Source: JAJVIP01 sp964405835 (GTDB lineage: Bacteria; Elusimicrobiota; Elusimicrobia; F11). From it: 64,000 bases of DNA. The notes under the pieces are model-generated. The model made no database searches, had not been told where the DNA came from, and worked only from the letters and a program-made list of their open reading frames with translations. Where the stretch lies: assembly GCA_964405835.1 (NCBI GenBank), contig CAYOPN010000002.1:49993-113992 (forward strand), read 5' to 3'. Of this stretch, positions 1 to 8,520 are shown piece after piece; positions within the stretch are counted from its first letter, which is position 1; each line of letters starts with the position of its first letter. The translations under genes were made by a program, and so were the position numbers.

Positions 1-74
1 CGATACCGCTTTAAGATGGTCTCCACATTGGCGCCATCTCCAAACACGGCGATTTTTAATTTGGGCAAAGACAT
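1..74 (-). CDS. Partial gene, transaldolase-like N-terminus (tentative)
   Basis: Only the first 24 codons are inside the window. The protein opens with KIAVFGDGANVETI, a short hydrophobic strand followed by DGAN. This resembles the first strand of transaldolase-family enzymes, in which a similar DGA(N/D) segment occurs and which do appear in sugar loci. With so few residues the assignment is tentative. An AGGAG Shine-Dalgarno six bases before the ATG supports the start, and it follows the stop of the upstream methyltransferase by 11 nt, so it belongs to the same operon. Confidence 0.45.
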   Translation of the reverse strand, partial: MSLPKLKIAVFGDGANVETILKRY

Positions 75-85
75 AGTTTCTCCTC

Positions 86-1039
86 TTAGCGTTTCTTCGC
101 GACGATCCGGGCAAACGAACTGAGCCCGGCTTTTTGCAAAAACGATTGGAATTCTTTTTTCACATCGGCCCCGGACGCCATGAGTTCGCGTTCAAATGAC
201 GAGAGGGACAGGTCGGCGTTCTGGTCCACGTGCGCCTGCACAATTTCGACATCGAGCACGCCCGGTGTGCTTACTTCCTGCAGCGCAAAGCCGTTCTTTT
301 CCAGAAGCAGCTCGAGTCCTTTCAACGTGAAACAATTGGTGCGGTCCGGCGGACAAAAATAAAGATTGTTGAAGCCGAGTAGGGTCATATCAAAACCCGA
401 AGCGACCAGCGCGGTGATAAACAACAACCCGCCCGGCGCCAAGCGTTCCGCCACGGCCGTGAGCAATTTCTGAGGGTCGTTCACGTGGTCCAAATTCTCA
501 AGCATCACCGCGGCCTGCGCCGCCGGCCCTTTCGGCGCTTTACCGGCAACCAAATCCATTTCTCCCAGGGAACGCACATCACGGAACGCTTCGCTCAAAA
601 GCGCCGTGAACCGGCTTTGGGGCGGCGCCACTTCCAAGACCGACGGCTTGTCGACGCCTTGGATCTGTAGCGTGCGCTGGATCCAATCCAATTTCGGCAA
701 ATACACGTTCTCGGTGCGGCTGCCGGCCACGCCCGCGTGAAACCCATCGGGAGACTGACGGCGGCGCGTTACCTCCGACAAGACCGCCTCCCACGCGGCG
801 GCGTCGGGCAAATTGAGCAGGAAAAGACTTCCGGTCGCAGGGCAACGCCCGTATTCCAGTCCTTCCACGGCCCCCGCGGGGACCAAGGGACTGCCGAGAG
901 GAGAGAGCCCGCGCTTGGCCGACTTTGCGGCCAGCGCTTTCTTGGTTGTTTCAATGCAAAACTGCCGGTACGCGCGCAACCCATCCAGCGCTTTCACCGA
1001 CGATAATGGGAACGCAACGTTGGTCTCGGTCAAAATCAT
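86..1039 (-). CDS. Class I SAM-dependent methyltransferase-like protein
   Basis: 317 aa. The middle carries a degenerate SAM-binding fold: SVLEVAPPQSRF stands where motif I (usually E/DxGxGxG) would be, then AAVMLENLDHVNDP as motif II and LAPGGLLFITAL as the post-II strand, the pattern of type 11/12 methyltransferases. Upstream, YGRCPATGSLFL looks like the remains of the small Cys motif that precedes the fold in some sugar C-methyltransferases, with only one Cys left. Motif I is glycine-poor, so SAM binding is not certain. A role in sugar methylation is inferred from the locus. It starts one base after the stop of the preceding oxidoreductase gene. Confidence 0.6.
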   Translation of the reverse strand: MILTETNVAFPLSSVKALDGLRAYRQFCIETTKKALAAKSAKRGLSPLGSPLVPAGAVEGLEYGRCPATGSLFLLNLPDAAAWEAVLSEVTRRRQSPDGFHAGVAGSRTENVYLPKLDWIQRTLQIQGVDKPSVLEVAPPQSRFTALLSEAFRDVRSLGEMDLVAGKAPKGPAAQAAVMLENLDHVNDPQKLLTAVAERLAPGGLLFITALVASGFDMTLLGFNNLYFCPPDRTNCFTLKGLELLLEKNGFALQEVSTPGVLDVEIVQAHVDQNADLSLSSFERELMASGADVKKEFQSFLQKAGLSSFARIVAKKR

Positions 1040-1040
1040 A

Positions 1041-2057
1041 TTACTCCCTCCCCACAGACAGCACGTCCCGCTTCGCGTACACGTCGCGGATGATTTCCAT
1101 CACTTGCCGCGCTTCGTCCAGCGTCCCGTGTGTCGCCGGCCGCTTCTCTTTAATCGCCGCCAGGAATTCGTTCACTTCCTTGTCCCAGGACTCGTCGCGG
1201 TCAAAATGGATGATTTCCTCGCGCGGGTTGCCGAGCGCGAACGCCTCGTCTTCAAATTGGCGTTTTCCGATGACGAGTTGCTCGCGGCCGTAGCTGCCCG
1301 TGCGAGAAAGCAGGCCCGAAGCGATCAGATAGCCGTTCTCGCAGCCGATCTCAAAACGGAATGTGTGCTTCCACAGCGTGGCGGAAGAATGAAGAAAGGC
1401 GGGAACGCCTTTTTCGGAGCGGAGCAGCAGGAACGCGTTGTCTTCGACGCCGCACTTCCAGAACGAATCGCTGAGCACACCGTCGGTGACCTGGCAGGGG
1501 CCGAGAAAATTCAAAAAGATGTCGAGCATGTGAATGCCTTGATCAAGCAGGATGCCGCCGCCAGAAACCTGTTTGTCGTTGCGCCAGCTCTGCCGGTAAT
1601 GCACGCCCCCCGACTTACCGTAAGTGCCCTTCATGTAAAGAATTTGGCCGAGGCTGCCCCCTTTAAGGAGCGACTTGGCGGTCACAACGGAAGGATGAAG
1701 CCGGTGATTAAATCCAAAAACGACGGTGTGGTTGGGGGTCGCTGCGGCCGCGTCCGCAATGCGGGAAAAATCATCCCAATTGCGGCCCGGCGGTTTTTCA
1801 CAGAAAACGTGGCGGCAATTCTTAATCGCTTCCACGCAGAGGTCGGAGGTGACGTTGTTGGGAGTGCAGATAAAAGCGGCGTCAAACTGGTCCCAAGGGA
1901 TCCGTTCGCTGGTTGAAAGGGGCGTTCCAACAATGTCTTTCTGATGGGGGTCCAGCGCCGGGTCGTAGATCTTCACGTCGCTCACGTCCGGGTGTTGTTT
2001 AAGGACTTTGGCGCGGATCCGTCCCATATAGCCGTAACCAATTACAATGCATCGCAT
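1041..2057 (-). CDS. Gfo/Idh/MocA family oxidoreductase
   Basis: 338 aa, the usual length for this family. An N-terminal Rossmann fold starts at VIGYGYMGRIRA. FCEKPPGRNW near residue 90 holds the family EKP lysine, and GGGILLDQGIHMLDIF contains the conserved D and H of the substrate pocket. Such enzymes oxidise or reduce sugars or nucleotide sugars with NAD(P). It is one of five Gfo/Idh proteins in the window, so redox tailoring of several sugars, or of one sugar at several positions, is likely. The exact substrate cannot be read from the sequence. Confidence 0.85.
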   Translation of the reverse strand: MRCIVIGYGYMGRIRAKVLKQHPDVSDVKIYDPALDPHQKDIVGTPLSTSERIPWDQFDAAFICTPNNVTSDLCVEAIKNCRHVFCEKPPGRNWDDFSRIADAAAATPNHTVVFGFNHRLHPSVVTAKSLLKGGSLGQILYMKGTYGKSGGVHYRQSWRNDKQVSGGGILLDQGIHMLDIFLNFLGPCQVTDGVLSDSFWKCGVEDNAFLLLRSEKGVPAFLHSSATLWKHTFRFEIGCENGYLIASGLLSRTGSYGREQLVIGKRQFEDEAFALGNPREEIIHFDRDESWDKEVNEFLAAIKEKRPATHGTLDEARQVMEIIRDVYAKRDVLSVGRE

Positions 2058-2069
2058 AAGGGCGGGATT

Positions 2070-3638
2070 CTACAATAGGAAACGGGCAAATTTACCGACG
2101 GAATCGGCGGTCATCGGCTCAACCATGGCATCCACATCTCGGCAGGCCGCGGCCCAATCCGGACGCAGGGAAGCCCCGTCCGAACCGCGAAAAACGTTCA
2201 ATATGCGCTCAAACTCCTCCGGCGCGCCGGCATGTTCCTTCCATTTGGCGATCAGATAGAGCGGATCGACAACCGGTCCGGGCTCCCCCGCCCAATAGAT
2301 GGGCTTGACCCCATCCAACACCGAATAAATCGCGGCCGAAGAGCCGCGGTAAACCAGCGCCGAACACTCCACAAAATCATCGTGAATGGCGGGGCGCGTG
2401 GACAGATGGATATTTTGAAATTCGTCTTTCTTTCGTTTGAGGAAAGGCGCCGCTTTTTCGTACGGAAGGACCGGGTGGCAGCGGAAAACAAACTCATGAT
2501 CCGGCAAACGGGCCGCCAGGTCCATCGCCAAATCAAACAGCAACACCATCTCTTTTAAGATCCCTTCCGGGAGAACCAGCACCCGCTTCTTCGCAGGACG
2601 TGGAGCGGTCGGCTCCGGCGCTTGCGCGGGCCGCCGATGCGAACCGAGCACCAACAAATTTGATTGGAAGGGACGGAAACCGGCATCCATGCGCTGACGT
2701 GTCCCCTCTCCGGTGCACAAAACGATTTCGGGCGCAGCGATATCCCCTTCCACCGATTGCGGGTTTAACAACGCCAAACAATGCGGCAACAAAACCGTGT
2801 GTTGATATCCCGCCAACTTCACGGCAGAATCGGCTGCTTTGGCGCCTTTCCAAAAAACCTTTTCCCAAGGCTGCCCCTCGAACAACGTGACCACGCTGCG
2901 CGGCCGCCAGGTTTGAACGGCGCGTTTCGCAATCCAATAAAACATGTGGTTCTTGGTGGTGTAGGGCCGCAGCACGTCCAGCACCGCCATCGCGGCCACG
3001 CGTCGAAGGAGTCCGCTGGATTGGCGCGCCAATCGACGCAAACGCAGAGCACAACCGAATTGCTGGAGGACGCTCAAAAGCGGCGCCCACCATGGAATCA
3101 ACAGGAACTCCGGAAAGCGCAGCTTATTCGGATTCCCCACGCAGGCCCCGGCAAAAAGCAGCGCGGTCCAACCGACCTTCAATTTGGCGGACAAACTGCC
3201 GTCATCGGACTTGGCGTCGCCGACCAGAAAAAGCGCCCGCACATTGTTTTCGGCGAGGAGGTCCCTCAGGGGTCCAAAATAAAAATCCGATGCCTTGCTC
3301 AATCCTTCCCGGCCGGGCACCCATGATTTAATGAGAATGTCCGGTTTCCCGTATTTGTACCGGTCCCCTATAAAAATGATCGAACAAAAAAGCAGCAACA
3401 ACGCATCGTAGACAGCGGAGAAAAGGCCAATGGAGGTCTTCAGCAAACAAGTGAAGATACCCGGAACATTGACGGGCGCTTGTTTGGATTCCTCTTCCAG
3501 CAAACGAAGATGTTCCGGCGGCACGGAATGGCGCGGATGAACAAGGCTCGTGGCGAGCAGCACGCGGTCGCGGACCGCGCGTCTCAATTCAAGGACAGCG
3601 TCAGCGAGCGACGCGTAGAGTTGGGAGGACGTTTCCAT
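2070..3638 (-). CDS. Putative GT-B-like surface polysaccharide transferase
   Basis: 522 aa. The C-terminal half reads like a GT-B nucleotide-binding domain of the capsule or glycerophosphotransferase type: RVLVLPEGILKEM, then HEFVFRCHPVLPYEKA (strand plus RxHP), then FVECSALVYRGSSAAI (a pocket Ser region) and PIYWAGEPG. A hydrophobic stretch near residues 75-95 could attach it to the membrane. The N-terminal half is not recognised. The start overlaps the end of the upstream gene by 38 nt and no strong Shine-Dalgarno is visible, so a later start is possible. Donor and acceptor are unknown. Confidence 0.55.
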   Translation of the reverse strand: METSSQLYASLADAVLELRRAVRDRVLLATSLVHPRHSVPPEHLRLLEEESKQAPVNVPGIFTCLLKTSIGLFSAVYDALLLLFCSIIFIGDRYKYGKPDILIKSWVPGREGLSKASDFYFGPLRDLLAENNVRALFLVGDAKSDDGSLSAKLKVGWTALLFAGACVGNPNKLRFPEFLLIPWWAPLLSVLQQFGCALRLRRLARQSSGLLRRVAAMAVLDVLRPYTTKNHMFYWIAKRAVQTWRPRSVVTLFEGQPWEKVFWKGAKAADSAVKLAGYQHTVLLPHCLALLNPQSVEGDIAAPEIVLCTGEGTRQRMDAGFRPFQSNLLVLGSHRRPAQAPEPTAPRPAKKRVLVLPEGILKEMVLLFDLAMDLAARLPDHEFVFRCHPVLPYEKAAPFLKRKKDEFQNIHLSTRPAIHDDFVECSALVYRGSSAAIYSVLDGVKPIYWAGEPGPVVDPLYLIAKWKEHAGAPEEFERILNVFRGSDGASLRPDWAAACRDVDAMVEPMTADSVGKFARFLL

Positions 3639-5736
3639 TTTTTATTTCAACGATCTTATCGGCGCCCCAGGCGTCCGCGTAACGTTCCGCGGCCATGGCC
3701 AACACCTGGTCGCGCTGCTTTCCTGCTTTGAATCCTTGCAGCAACCATTGCAAATAGGCCCCTATGCGTTGGGCGGCCTTTCCGTCGCGGAACGGGTCCA
3801 TAAGCGGCAAGACCGGCGACCAGTCGCCAAAACCGGCGATGCCGCCCTGTCTGGTGAAATGTTCGTGGCACGCGGGCCAAAGATCTTCCCAGCGTTTAAA
3901 GAAGACCCGCCCTTCTCCCAATTGGTGGAACGGGCTCACGTGCCAGCCTTCGATGTCCAACAGCAGCGTCGGGACGCCGGCGAGCGCGGCTTCCAAACCG
4001 GCGGTCCCCGCAAAAAGACTGTTGTGGATGGCGAGGTCGGAGGCCAAGGCGGCCGTGGCGGGCGTGTGGGCCCCCATGCGTTCACCTTCCTGCAAAACCA
4101 CGCAGCGCCCGGTGGCCTCGGCTTCTTTGAGCAAATTGGCGTAAGGGCCGAGACGCGTCCGGACGGTCCGTGGAATTTTCGGTTTAAAAATCACGCCAAG
4201 CCAAGGCTCCCGCAACACCTTTTCGCACAAGAGACGGTATCCAAGCGCTTGCAGGTCGTGCCCGGTGTTCCAACGGTCGTCCGCCATCGAATTTTCGTCG
4301 AAGAACGTGATGATTTTGCGCGCGCCATTTTTCAACAGCGATTCGCGCAGCGCCTGCGCCTGTTTTTTTACGAGCGAATACCGGTAGTCGCCGATGTAAC
4401 CGGACGCCACGCAGTACGAAATCTTGGACAGCGATTGGCGCTCAATGTCGAAGGAATAAGGCGAAAACACAAAATCCACGTCGGCCGTGACCGCCAAATC
4501 CGGCGCGCCGAGCGCGTCGAAGGAACGTTGGAAAAGCGCGGTCACGCCGCCGTTTTCCTCCATGGCCTCCGCAATCGCGCAGTGGTCGGCCGTGTAACGG
4601 TACCACGTGAAATACACTTTCAAATTTTCTGACCGGAACACGTCCAACCAATTGGATTTCAACGCGCTGAAACGCGCCAACGCGTCGTTGATTTGCCGGG
4701 CCTCTGAACTTTTCGACACGACCGTTATGGCGGGGTTGTATTTCCGTTTCCGTCCGACATTGTAGATGGGCGCCGAAAAAACCCGCGTCGCTTCGGGCCG
4801 GAGCACCACGGGAGAAATCCCATGCGGCGCCATCTCCGCCTGTTTCAATTGATCGTACGGCATGAACGGGCCGCCGAAGAGAAGCGCCACATCGGCCCCC
4901 GGAAACTGGGCCTGTTGCCAAAAGAAAAGATCGGAAAACGCCCCAGGTTTGTTGATGTTGAGCTGGCCGTAATAATCCACGCCGATCCGCGGGTCCGCCG
5001 GCGCAGCCGGACGCGGGCGTTTAACAAGCCATTTCAATAGAGACCGCCGGTAACCGGCATTTTTTAAATCCGCTTTGCGATGACGGTAAATGTTCCCCCA
5101 CTCGATGGCCCATTGGGGCAATAGCGCTTTGATTTTTTTCTGCAGGGCCTCGAACAGGCGGAACGCGGGCGGAACGAACACCAGGTCCATTTTCATTTGA
5201 CCGGCGTAACTCTTTAAGACCTCGCGCCACGGCGTAATTTCGAGGAAAAGCGTTATCGCCGAAGCGGACGGCAACTCCAATTGGCGGCGTTTCCAATCCG
5301 CCACCTGGATCAAATACACAACGCGCCCCATGGTCCCGCGAAACGGGATCATCACATCGCACAGCGACTTGTACACAAACGTTTCCACGCGCCCTTTGAG
5401 CGCGCCCACTTTTTCAAACTGACGGTAGAGCGGATCGCGCCGGACCGCTTCGTAAATGTGGGCGAGTTCCATGAAGGCCACGCGCAGTTGCACGAGAAGA
5501 CCAGCGGCGTCTTTCACGTCGATCATGCGAAAGCGGAACATTTCGACGCGGAAACCAAAAAAGAACGCAGTCGCGCGGGCAGCCCACCAACCGGGCAACG
5601 AACGGTCAATTAGAAAACAGGTAAGTGAGCTGAAGGGTTTCTTTTGGGTGCGATCGCGCCAAAGCCGGGGAAGGATGTGAAACAGCCAGACGCGCGCCGT
5701 GCAATGTTCGACGATGGTGAGAAAAGGCGGGTTCAA
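3601..5736 (-). CDS. Large putative glycosyltransferase, function unknown
   Basis: About 711 aa from a TTG that overlaps the TGA of legC as TTGA. The reading frame stays open to an ATG at 5772, but that would run 40 nt into legC, so the coupled TTG is preferred. The C-terminal third (KIITFFDENSMADD, LGVIFKPKIP, SDLAIHNSLFAGTAGLEAAL, GVPTLLLDIEGWH) has the layout of a GT-B donor domain of the capsule-synthesis type. The N-terminal part is basic and aromatic-rich, with no domain I recognise. Being next to legC and legB suggests it acts on a nonulosonate-containing glycan. Confidence 0.55.
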   Translation of the reverse strand: MNPPFLTIVEHCTARVWLFHILPRLWRDRTQKKPFSSLTCFLIDRSLPGWWAARATAFFFGFRVEMFRFRMIDVKDAAGLLVQLRVAFMELAHIYEAVRRDPLYRQFEKVGALKGRVETFVYKSLCDVMIPFRGTMGRVVYLIQVADWKRRQLELPSASAITLFLEITPWREVLKSYAGQMKMDLVFVPPAFRLFEALQKKIKALLPQWAIEWGNIYRHRKADLKNAGYRRSLLKWLVKRPRPAAPADPRIGVDYYGQLNINKPGAFSDLFFWQQAQFPGADVALLFGGPFMPYDQLKQAEMAPHGISPVVLRPEATRVFSAPIYNVGRKRKYNPAITVVSKSSEARQINDALARFSALKSNWLDVFRSENLKVYFTWYRYTADHCAIAEAMEENGGVTALFQRSFDALGAPDLAVTADVDFVFSPYSFDIERQSLSKISYCVASGYIGDYRYSLVKKQAQALRESLLKNGARKIITFFDENSMADDRWNTGHDLQALGYRLLCEKVLREPWLGVIFKPKIPRTVRTRLGPYANLLKEAEATGRCVVLQEGERMGAHTPATAALASDLAIHNSLFAGTAGLEAALAGVPTLLLDIEGWHVSPFHQLGEGRVFFKRWEDLWPACHEHFTRQGGIAGFGDWSPVLPLMDPFRDGKAAQRIGAYLQWLLQGFKAGKQRDQVLAMAAERYADAWGADKIVEIKNGNVLPTLRVAR

Positions 5737-6896
5737 AATTTTTTCAGGCCGTCTTTGACCGCTTGCACGCAAGTGTCCAGTTCCCCTGCGGTCAGCCCAA
5801 CGCTGGAGGGAAGGCTGATGCCGCGCGCATACAGGTCTTCCGAGACTTCAAGCGGACCCGCGTCGCAATCGCGAAACGGCGGCAACCCCTGCAGCGGATG
5901 CCAGAAAGGACGGGCCTGGATGTTGCTCTCACGAAGCGACGCCAAGAACGCCTTGCGTTTCTCCAAGGTCGTGCGCTCCGGCAACAGGAACGTGTACAGC
6001 CAAAACGTGGCGTCGGTGCCGGCGGGTGTGGGCATCAGCGTGATGCCCGGAAAATCCTTGAGCGCGGCCGCGTAGGTCTGCGCGTTTTTCTTTTTAATGC
6101 GGACGAACTCGCCCAACGATTCCATTTGGGCCAAGCCGAGCGCCGCTTGCAAACTGGTCAACCGGTAATTGAACCCCACTTCCTTGTGATAACTCTCGGT
6201 CTCATCGTCCTTGGATTGCGTCGACCAATACCGGATGCGGTCCGCGCGCGCCTTATCGGCGGTCACCACCGCGCCGCCGCCGCCCGTCGTCACAATTTTA
6301 TTGCCGTTAAAACTGAAAACACCGGCGTCGCCGAAGATCCCGGCCGCTTTCCCTTGATATTTCACGCCCATGGCTTCGGCCGCGTCTTCCACCACGGCGA
6401 GGTTGTGCCGCCGCGCCACCGGAACAATTTTGTCCATCGCGCAGGCAAGCCCGAGAATGTGGACCGGCATTACCGCGCGCACCGTGCGGCCGGATTTCTT
6501 GTGGATGCAGCGTCCGTCTTTCTGTTGCGTGTTCGCTTCCAGGTATTTTTCGAATTTCACGGGGTCCATCTGCCAAGCGGAGGGTTCGGCGTCGATGAAG
6601 ATCGGGTCCGCGCCGCAGTGCCGGATGGCGTTCGCGGAAGCGACAAAGGTCAGATTGGAGACAACGACAAGATCGCCCGGCCCGACCCCGACAGAACGCA
6701 ACGCCAAATGCAGCGCCGCGGTACCGCTGGCCAGCGCGACCGCATGCGGAACACCGGCGGTCTTCGCGATAATATTTTCAAACTCGGTAACGAACGGGCC
6801 GGCGGACGAAACCCAGCCGGAATCCAAACATTTCTTCAGGTAAGTCCAGGACGATTCGGTGAGCGTGGGGACGGAAAGCGGGATGTTAGACGGCAT
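5733..6896 (-). CDS. legC: LegC-type aminotransferase (DegT/DnrJ/EryC1 family)
   Basis: 387 aa from the ATG at 6896 (MPSNIPLSVPTL), which overlaps the end of legB by 11 nt. An in-frame start further up (6965) lies too deep inside legB. It is a PLP enzyme: SGTAALHLAL binds phosphate, VVEDAAEAMG carries the PLP Asp, and SFNGNKIVTTGGGG carries the Schiff-base lysine. The FNGNK(I)TTGGGG form is typical of LegC, which adds the 4-amino group to the 4-keto-6-deoxy HexNAc nucleotide made by LegB. The LegB-LegC order in one transcript supports the call. Other DegT aminotransferases such as PseC or PglE are less similar around the lysine. Confidence 0.85.
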   Translation of the reverse strand: MPSNIPLSVPTLTESSWTYLKKCLDSGWVSSAGPFVTEFENIIAKTAGVPHAVALASGTAALHLALRSVGVGPGDLVVVSNLTFVASANAIRHCGADPIFIDAEPSAWQMDPVKFEKYLEANTQQKDGRCIHKKSGRTVRAVMPVHILGLACAMDKIVPVARRHNLAVVEDAAEAMGVKYQGKAAGIFGDAGVFSFNGNKIVTTGGGGAVVTADKARADRIRYWSTQSKDDETESYHKEVGFNYRLTSLQAALGLAQMESLGEFVRIKKKNAQTYAAALKDFPGITLMPTPAGTDATFWLYTFLLPERTTLEKRKAFLASLRESNIQARPFWHPLQGLPPFRDCDAGPLEVSEDLYARGISLPSSVGLTAGELDTCVQAVKDGLKKF

Positions 6897-7869
6897 ACCT
6901 ATCGACACGGTAAATGTCTTTGTGGCGGCGGACCCACTCGATGGTTTTGGACAATCCTTCTTCAAGACCCACGCGCGGCGCCCACTTCAAAATCTTCTTG
7001 GCTTTTTTGACGTCGGCCAGCAACCGTTCCACTTCGCTTTTTGCGGGGCGCAAACGCTGCTTATCGGCCTCAAATTGAACGGGGCGTCCCATAAGTTTGC
7101 CGATCAGTTTGGCCAAGTCTCCGATCCGGATTTCGCGACCGGTGCCGAGATTGATGACCTCGCCGACTGCCTTTGGTGCTTCAGCTGCGCGGATGAATCC
7201 TTCCACGGTATTGGAAACAAAATTCAGGTCGCGGGTCGGATGCAGATTGCCAAGCTTTAATTTTTGACCGGACAAACATTGCGCGATGATGGTTGGGATC
7301 ACGGCGCGCGCCGATTGACGCGGACCGAATGTATTGAACGGCCGCACCGTCACGACCGGCAGGTTAAACGACAGAAAAAACGATTCGGCGATTTTATCCC
7401 CAGCGATTTTTGTGGCGGAATAGGGTGATTGCGCTTGCAGCGGATGTTCTTCGGTAATCGGCACGAAGCGAGCGGTGCCGTACGCTTCGCTCGTGGAAGT
7501 ATGAATGACCTTTTCGATGTCCCAGCGCCGGGCCGATTGCAGCACGTTTAAGGTCCCCTGAACATTGGTCTTCACATACGAATCGGGCGCTATGTAGGAG
7601 TAGGGGATCCCGATCAACGCCGCCAAATGAAAAACAATATCAGCGTTCTTAACAGCCTGGTCGACAAAACTCTGGTCTTGAACGTCCCCCGAAATAACGT
7701 GAATGTCTTTTTTCCGGGCCGACGAATCCATCCACCCCCACGACCCATCCCCGCGGTAATGAACGAACGCCGTGGTTTTGGCGCCGAGCTCCACCAATTT
7801 TTCGGTGAGGTGGCTTCCAATAAATCCGCCCGCCCCCGTCACCAACACTTTTTTACCAGCCCATTTCAT
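6886..7869 (-). CDS. legB: LegB-type NAD-dependent 4,6-dehydratase (SDR)
   Basis: 327 aa extended SDR. GAGGFIGSHLTEKL at residues 12-25 is the NAD-binding loop, HLAALIGIPYSYIAP the strand and substrate loop, STSEAYG the catalytic Ser/Thr region and PYSATKIAGDK the YxxxK pair. The HLAALIxIPYSYxAP stretch is characteristic of LegB (Campylobacter Cj1319), which forms the 4-keto-6-deoxy intermediate of legionaminic acid from an activated GlcNAc. It is followed by legC. A 74-nt gap to the upstream ORF6N gene contains a long palindrome. Confidence 0.87.
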   Translation of the reverse strand: MKWAGKKVLVTGAGGFIGSHLTEKLVELGAKTTAFVHYRGDGSWGWMDSSARKKDIHVISGDVQDQSFVDQAVKNADIVFHLAALIGIPYSYIAPDSYVKTNVQGTLNVLQSARRWDIEKVIHTSTSEAYGTARFVPITEEHPLQAQSPYSATKIAGDKIAESFFLSFNLPVVTVRPFNTFGPRQSARAVIPTIIAQCLSGQKLKLGNLHPTRDLNFVSNTVEGFIRAAEAPKAVGEVINLGTGREIRIGDLAKLIGKLMGRPVQFEADKQRLRPAKSEVERLLADVKKAKKILKWAPRVGLEEGLSKTIEWVRRHKDIYRVDRYAV

Positions 7870-7911
7870 GGGCGTGTCTCTATCAAAAATTGGCTACGGC
7901 GGCTATCAGCT

Positions 7912-7942
7912 AACTTGAGGTCACAAACTGTGACCTCAAGTT
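7912..7942. promoter_or_regulatory. Perfect 14-bp inverted repeat after the ORF6N gene
   Basis: Arms AACTTGAGGTCACA (7912-7925) and TGTGACCTCAAGTT (7929-7942) are perfect complements around a 3-nt centre. The core TTGAGGTCACA...TGTGACCTCAA is the same as the palindrome inside the ORF6N coding region. It starts one base past that gene's stop codon and 43 nt before the legB start. On the minus transcript no U-run follows, so it is not a standard terminator for the genes here. A protein-binding operator is the likelier reading. Confidence 0.7.
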
Positions 7943-7943
7943 T

Positions 7944-8459
7944 TTAGTCTGGTCGAACAAATCCACGGACATCCACCTGTTTTTCTGGTTTATCCAGTAT
8001 TTTTTGGATCGTCGCAAAAACTTCGGTGAACCTACCGTCGTATTTCTCTTCCAGCTTTCTAATTTTCTCCTGCAAGTCCCGATGCGAGGTCAAATACTCA
8101 CGCAACTTGGTAAATGCGCGCATTATCTGAATATTTACCTCGATCGCCGTTTTGCTTCGCAGGACCGATGAAAGCATGGCAATGCCATTTTCGGTAAAGG
8201 CATAAGGGGCATAGCGGCGTCCCCCTCTCCCTTCGTTTGAGGTCACAATTTGTGACCTCAAAGAAACTTGTTCATCCTCAGTTAGTTGGAACATAAAATC
8301 AGCTGGAAATCGCTCCTGGTTTCTATTTACGGATTGGATGAGAACCTTAACTTTGACGCCATACAGCTGAGCCAAATGGCTATCCAGCATAATTCTATTG
8401 CCTCGAAACAGGAATATTTTATCTTCTATGGCGCGAATTTGAAGTTGAGTATTGTTCAC
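7944..8459 (-). CDS. ORF6N-domain (KilA-N/antirepressor-related) DNA-binding protein
   Basis: 171 aa from a GTG at 8459 that has AAGGAG six bases upstream; the ATG at 8483 would place that Shine-Dalgarno inside the gene, so GTG is preferred. The N-terminal 90 residues carry ORF6N family landmarks: IFLFRGNRIMLDSHLAQLYG, RNQERFPADFMFQL, then YAPYAFTENGIAMLSSVLRS, which follows an SLRSQIVTS segment. The C-terminus (residues about 110-160) is a predicted coiled coil (LQEKIRKLEEKYDGRF). ORF6N proteins derive from phage and mobile-element regulators. Between ptmE and legB it is a foreign passenger in a sugar operon; a role in controlling legB/legC is inferred only. Confidence 0.85.
   Translation of the reverse strand: MNNTQLQIRAIEDKIFLFRGNRIMLDSHLAQLYGVKVKVLIQSVNRNQERFPADFMFQLTEDEQVSLRSQIVTSNEGRGGRRYAPYAFTENGIAMLSSVLRSKTAIEVNIQIMRAFTKLREYLTSHRDLQEKIRKLEEKYDGRFTEVFATIQKILDKPEKQVDVRGFVRPD
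8236..8262. promoter_or_regulatory. Perfect 13-bp palindrome inside the ORF6N gene
   Basis: Arms TTTGAGGTCACAA (8236-8248) and TTGTGACCTCAAA (8250-8262) flank one central base. In the gene it encodes the SLRSQIVTS segment. Its 11-bp core arms are identical to those of the palindrome at 7912-7942. Two near-identical perfect palindromes about 0.3 kb apart, one of them under coding constraint, suggest a binding site, possibly for the encoded ORF6N protein itself. Confidence 0.65.
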
Positions 8460-8520
8460 GTGTGTCTCCTTTTTTGAAGGCATTCCGTGAAGGGGTGCGG
8501 ATTTTACGTCGGAGGGGTTC

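Noticed and set aside
813..1916. Plus-strand frame of 367 codons opposite the first oxidoreductase
   Set aside because: It is antisense to a clear Gfo/Idh gene; composition is skewed and no start signal is present.
5763..7010. Long plus-strand open frame of 415 codons opposite legC and legB
   Set aside because: It is the antisense shadow of two well-conserved enzymes, with Arg/His-rich composition and no recognisable motif.
7912..7942. Palindrome after the ORF6N gene as a transcription terminator
   Set aside because: The T-run lies on the plus-strand side, where no gene ends; the minus transcript has no U-run after the stem.
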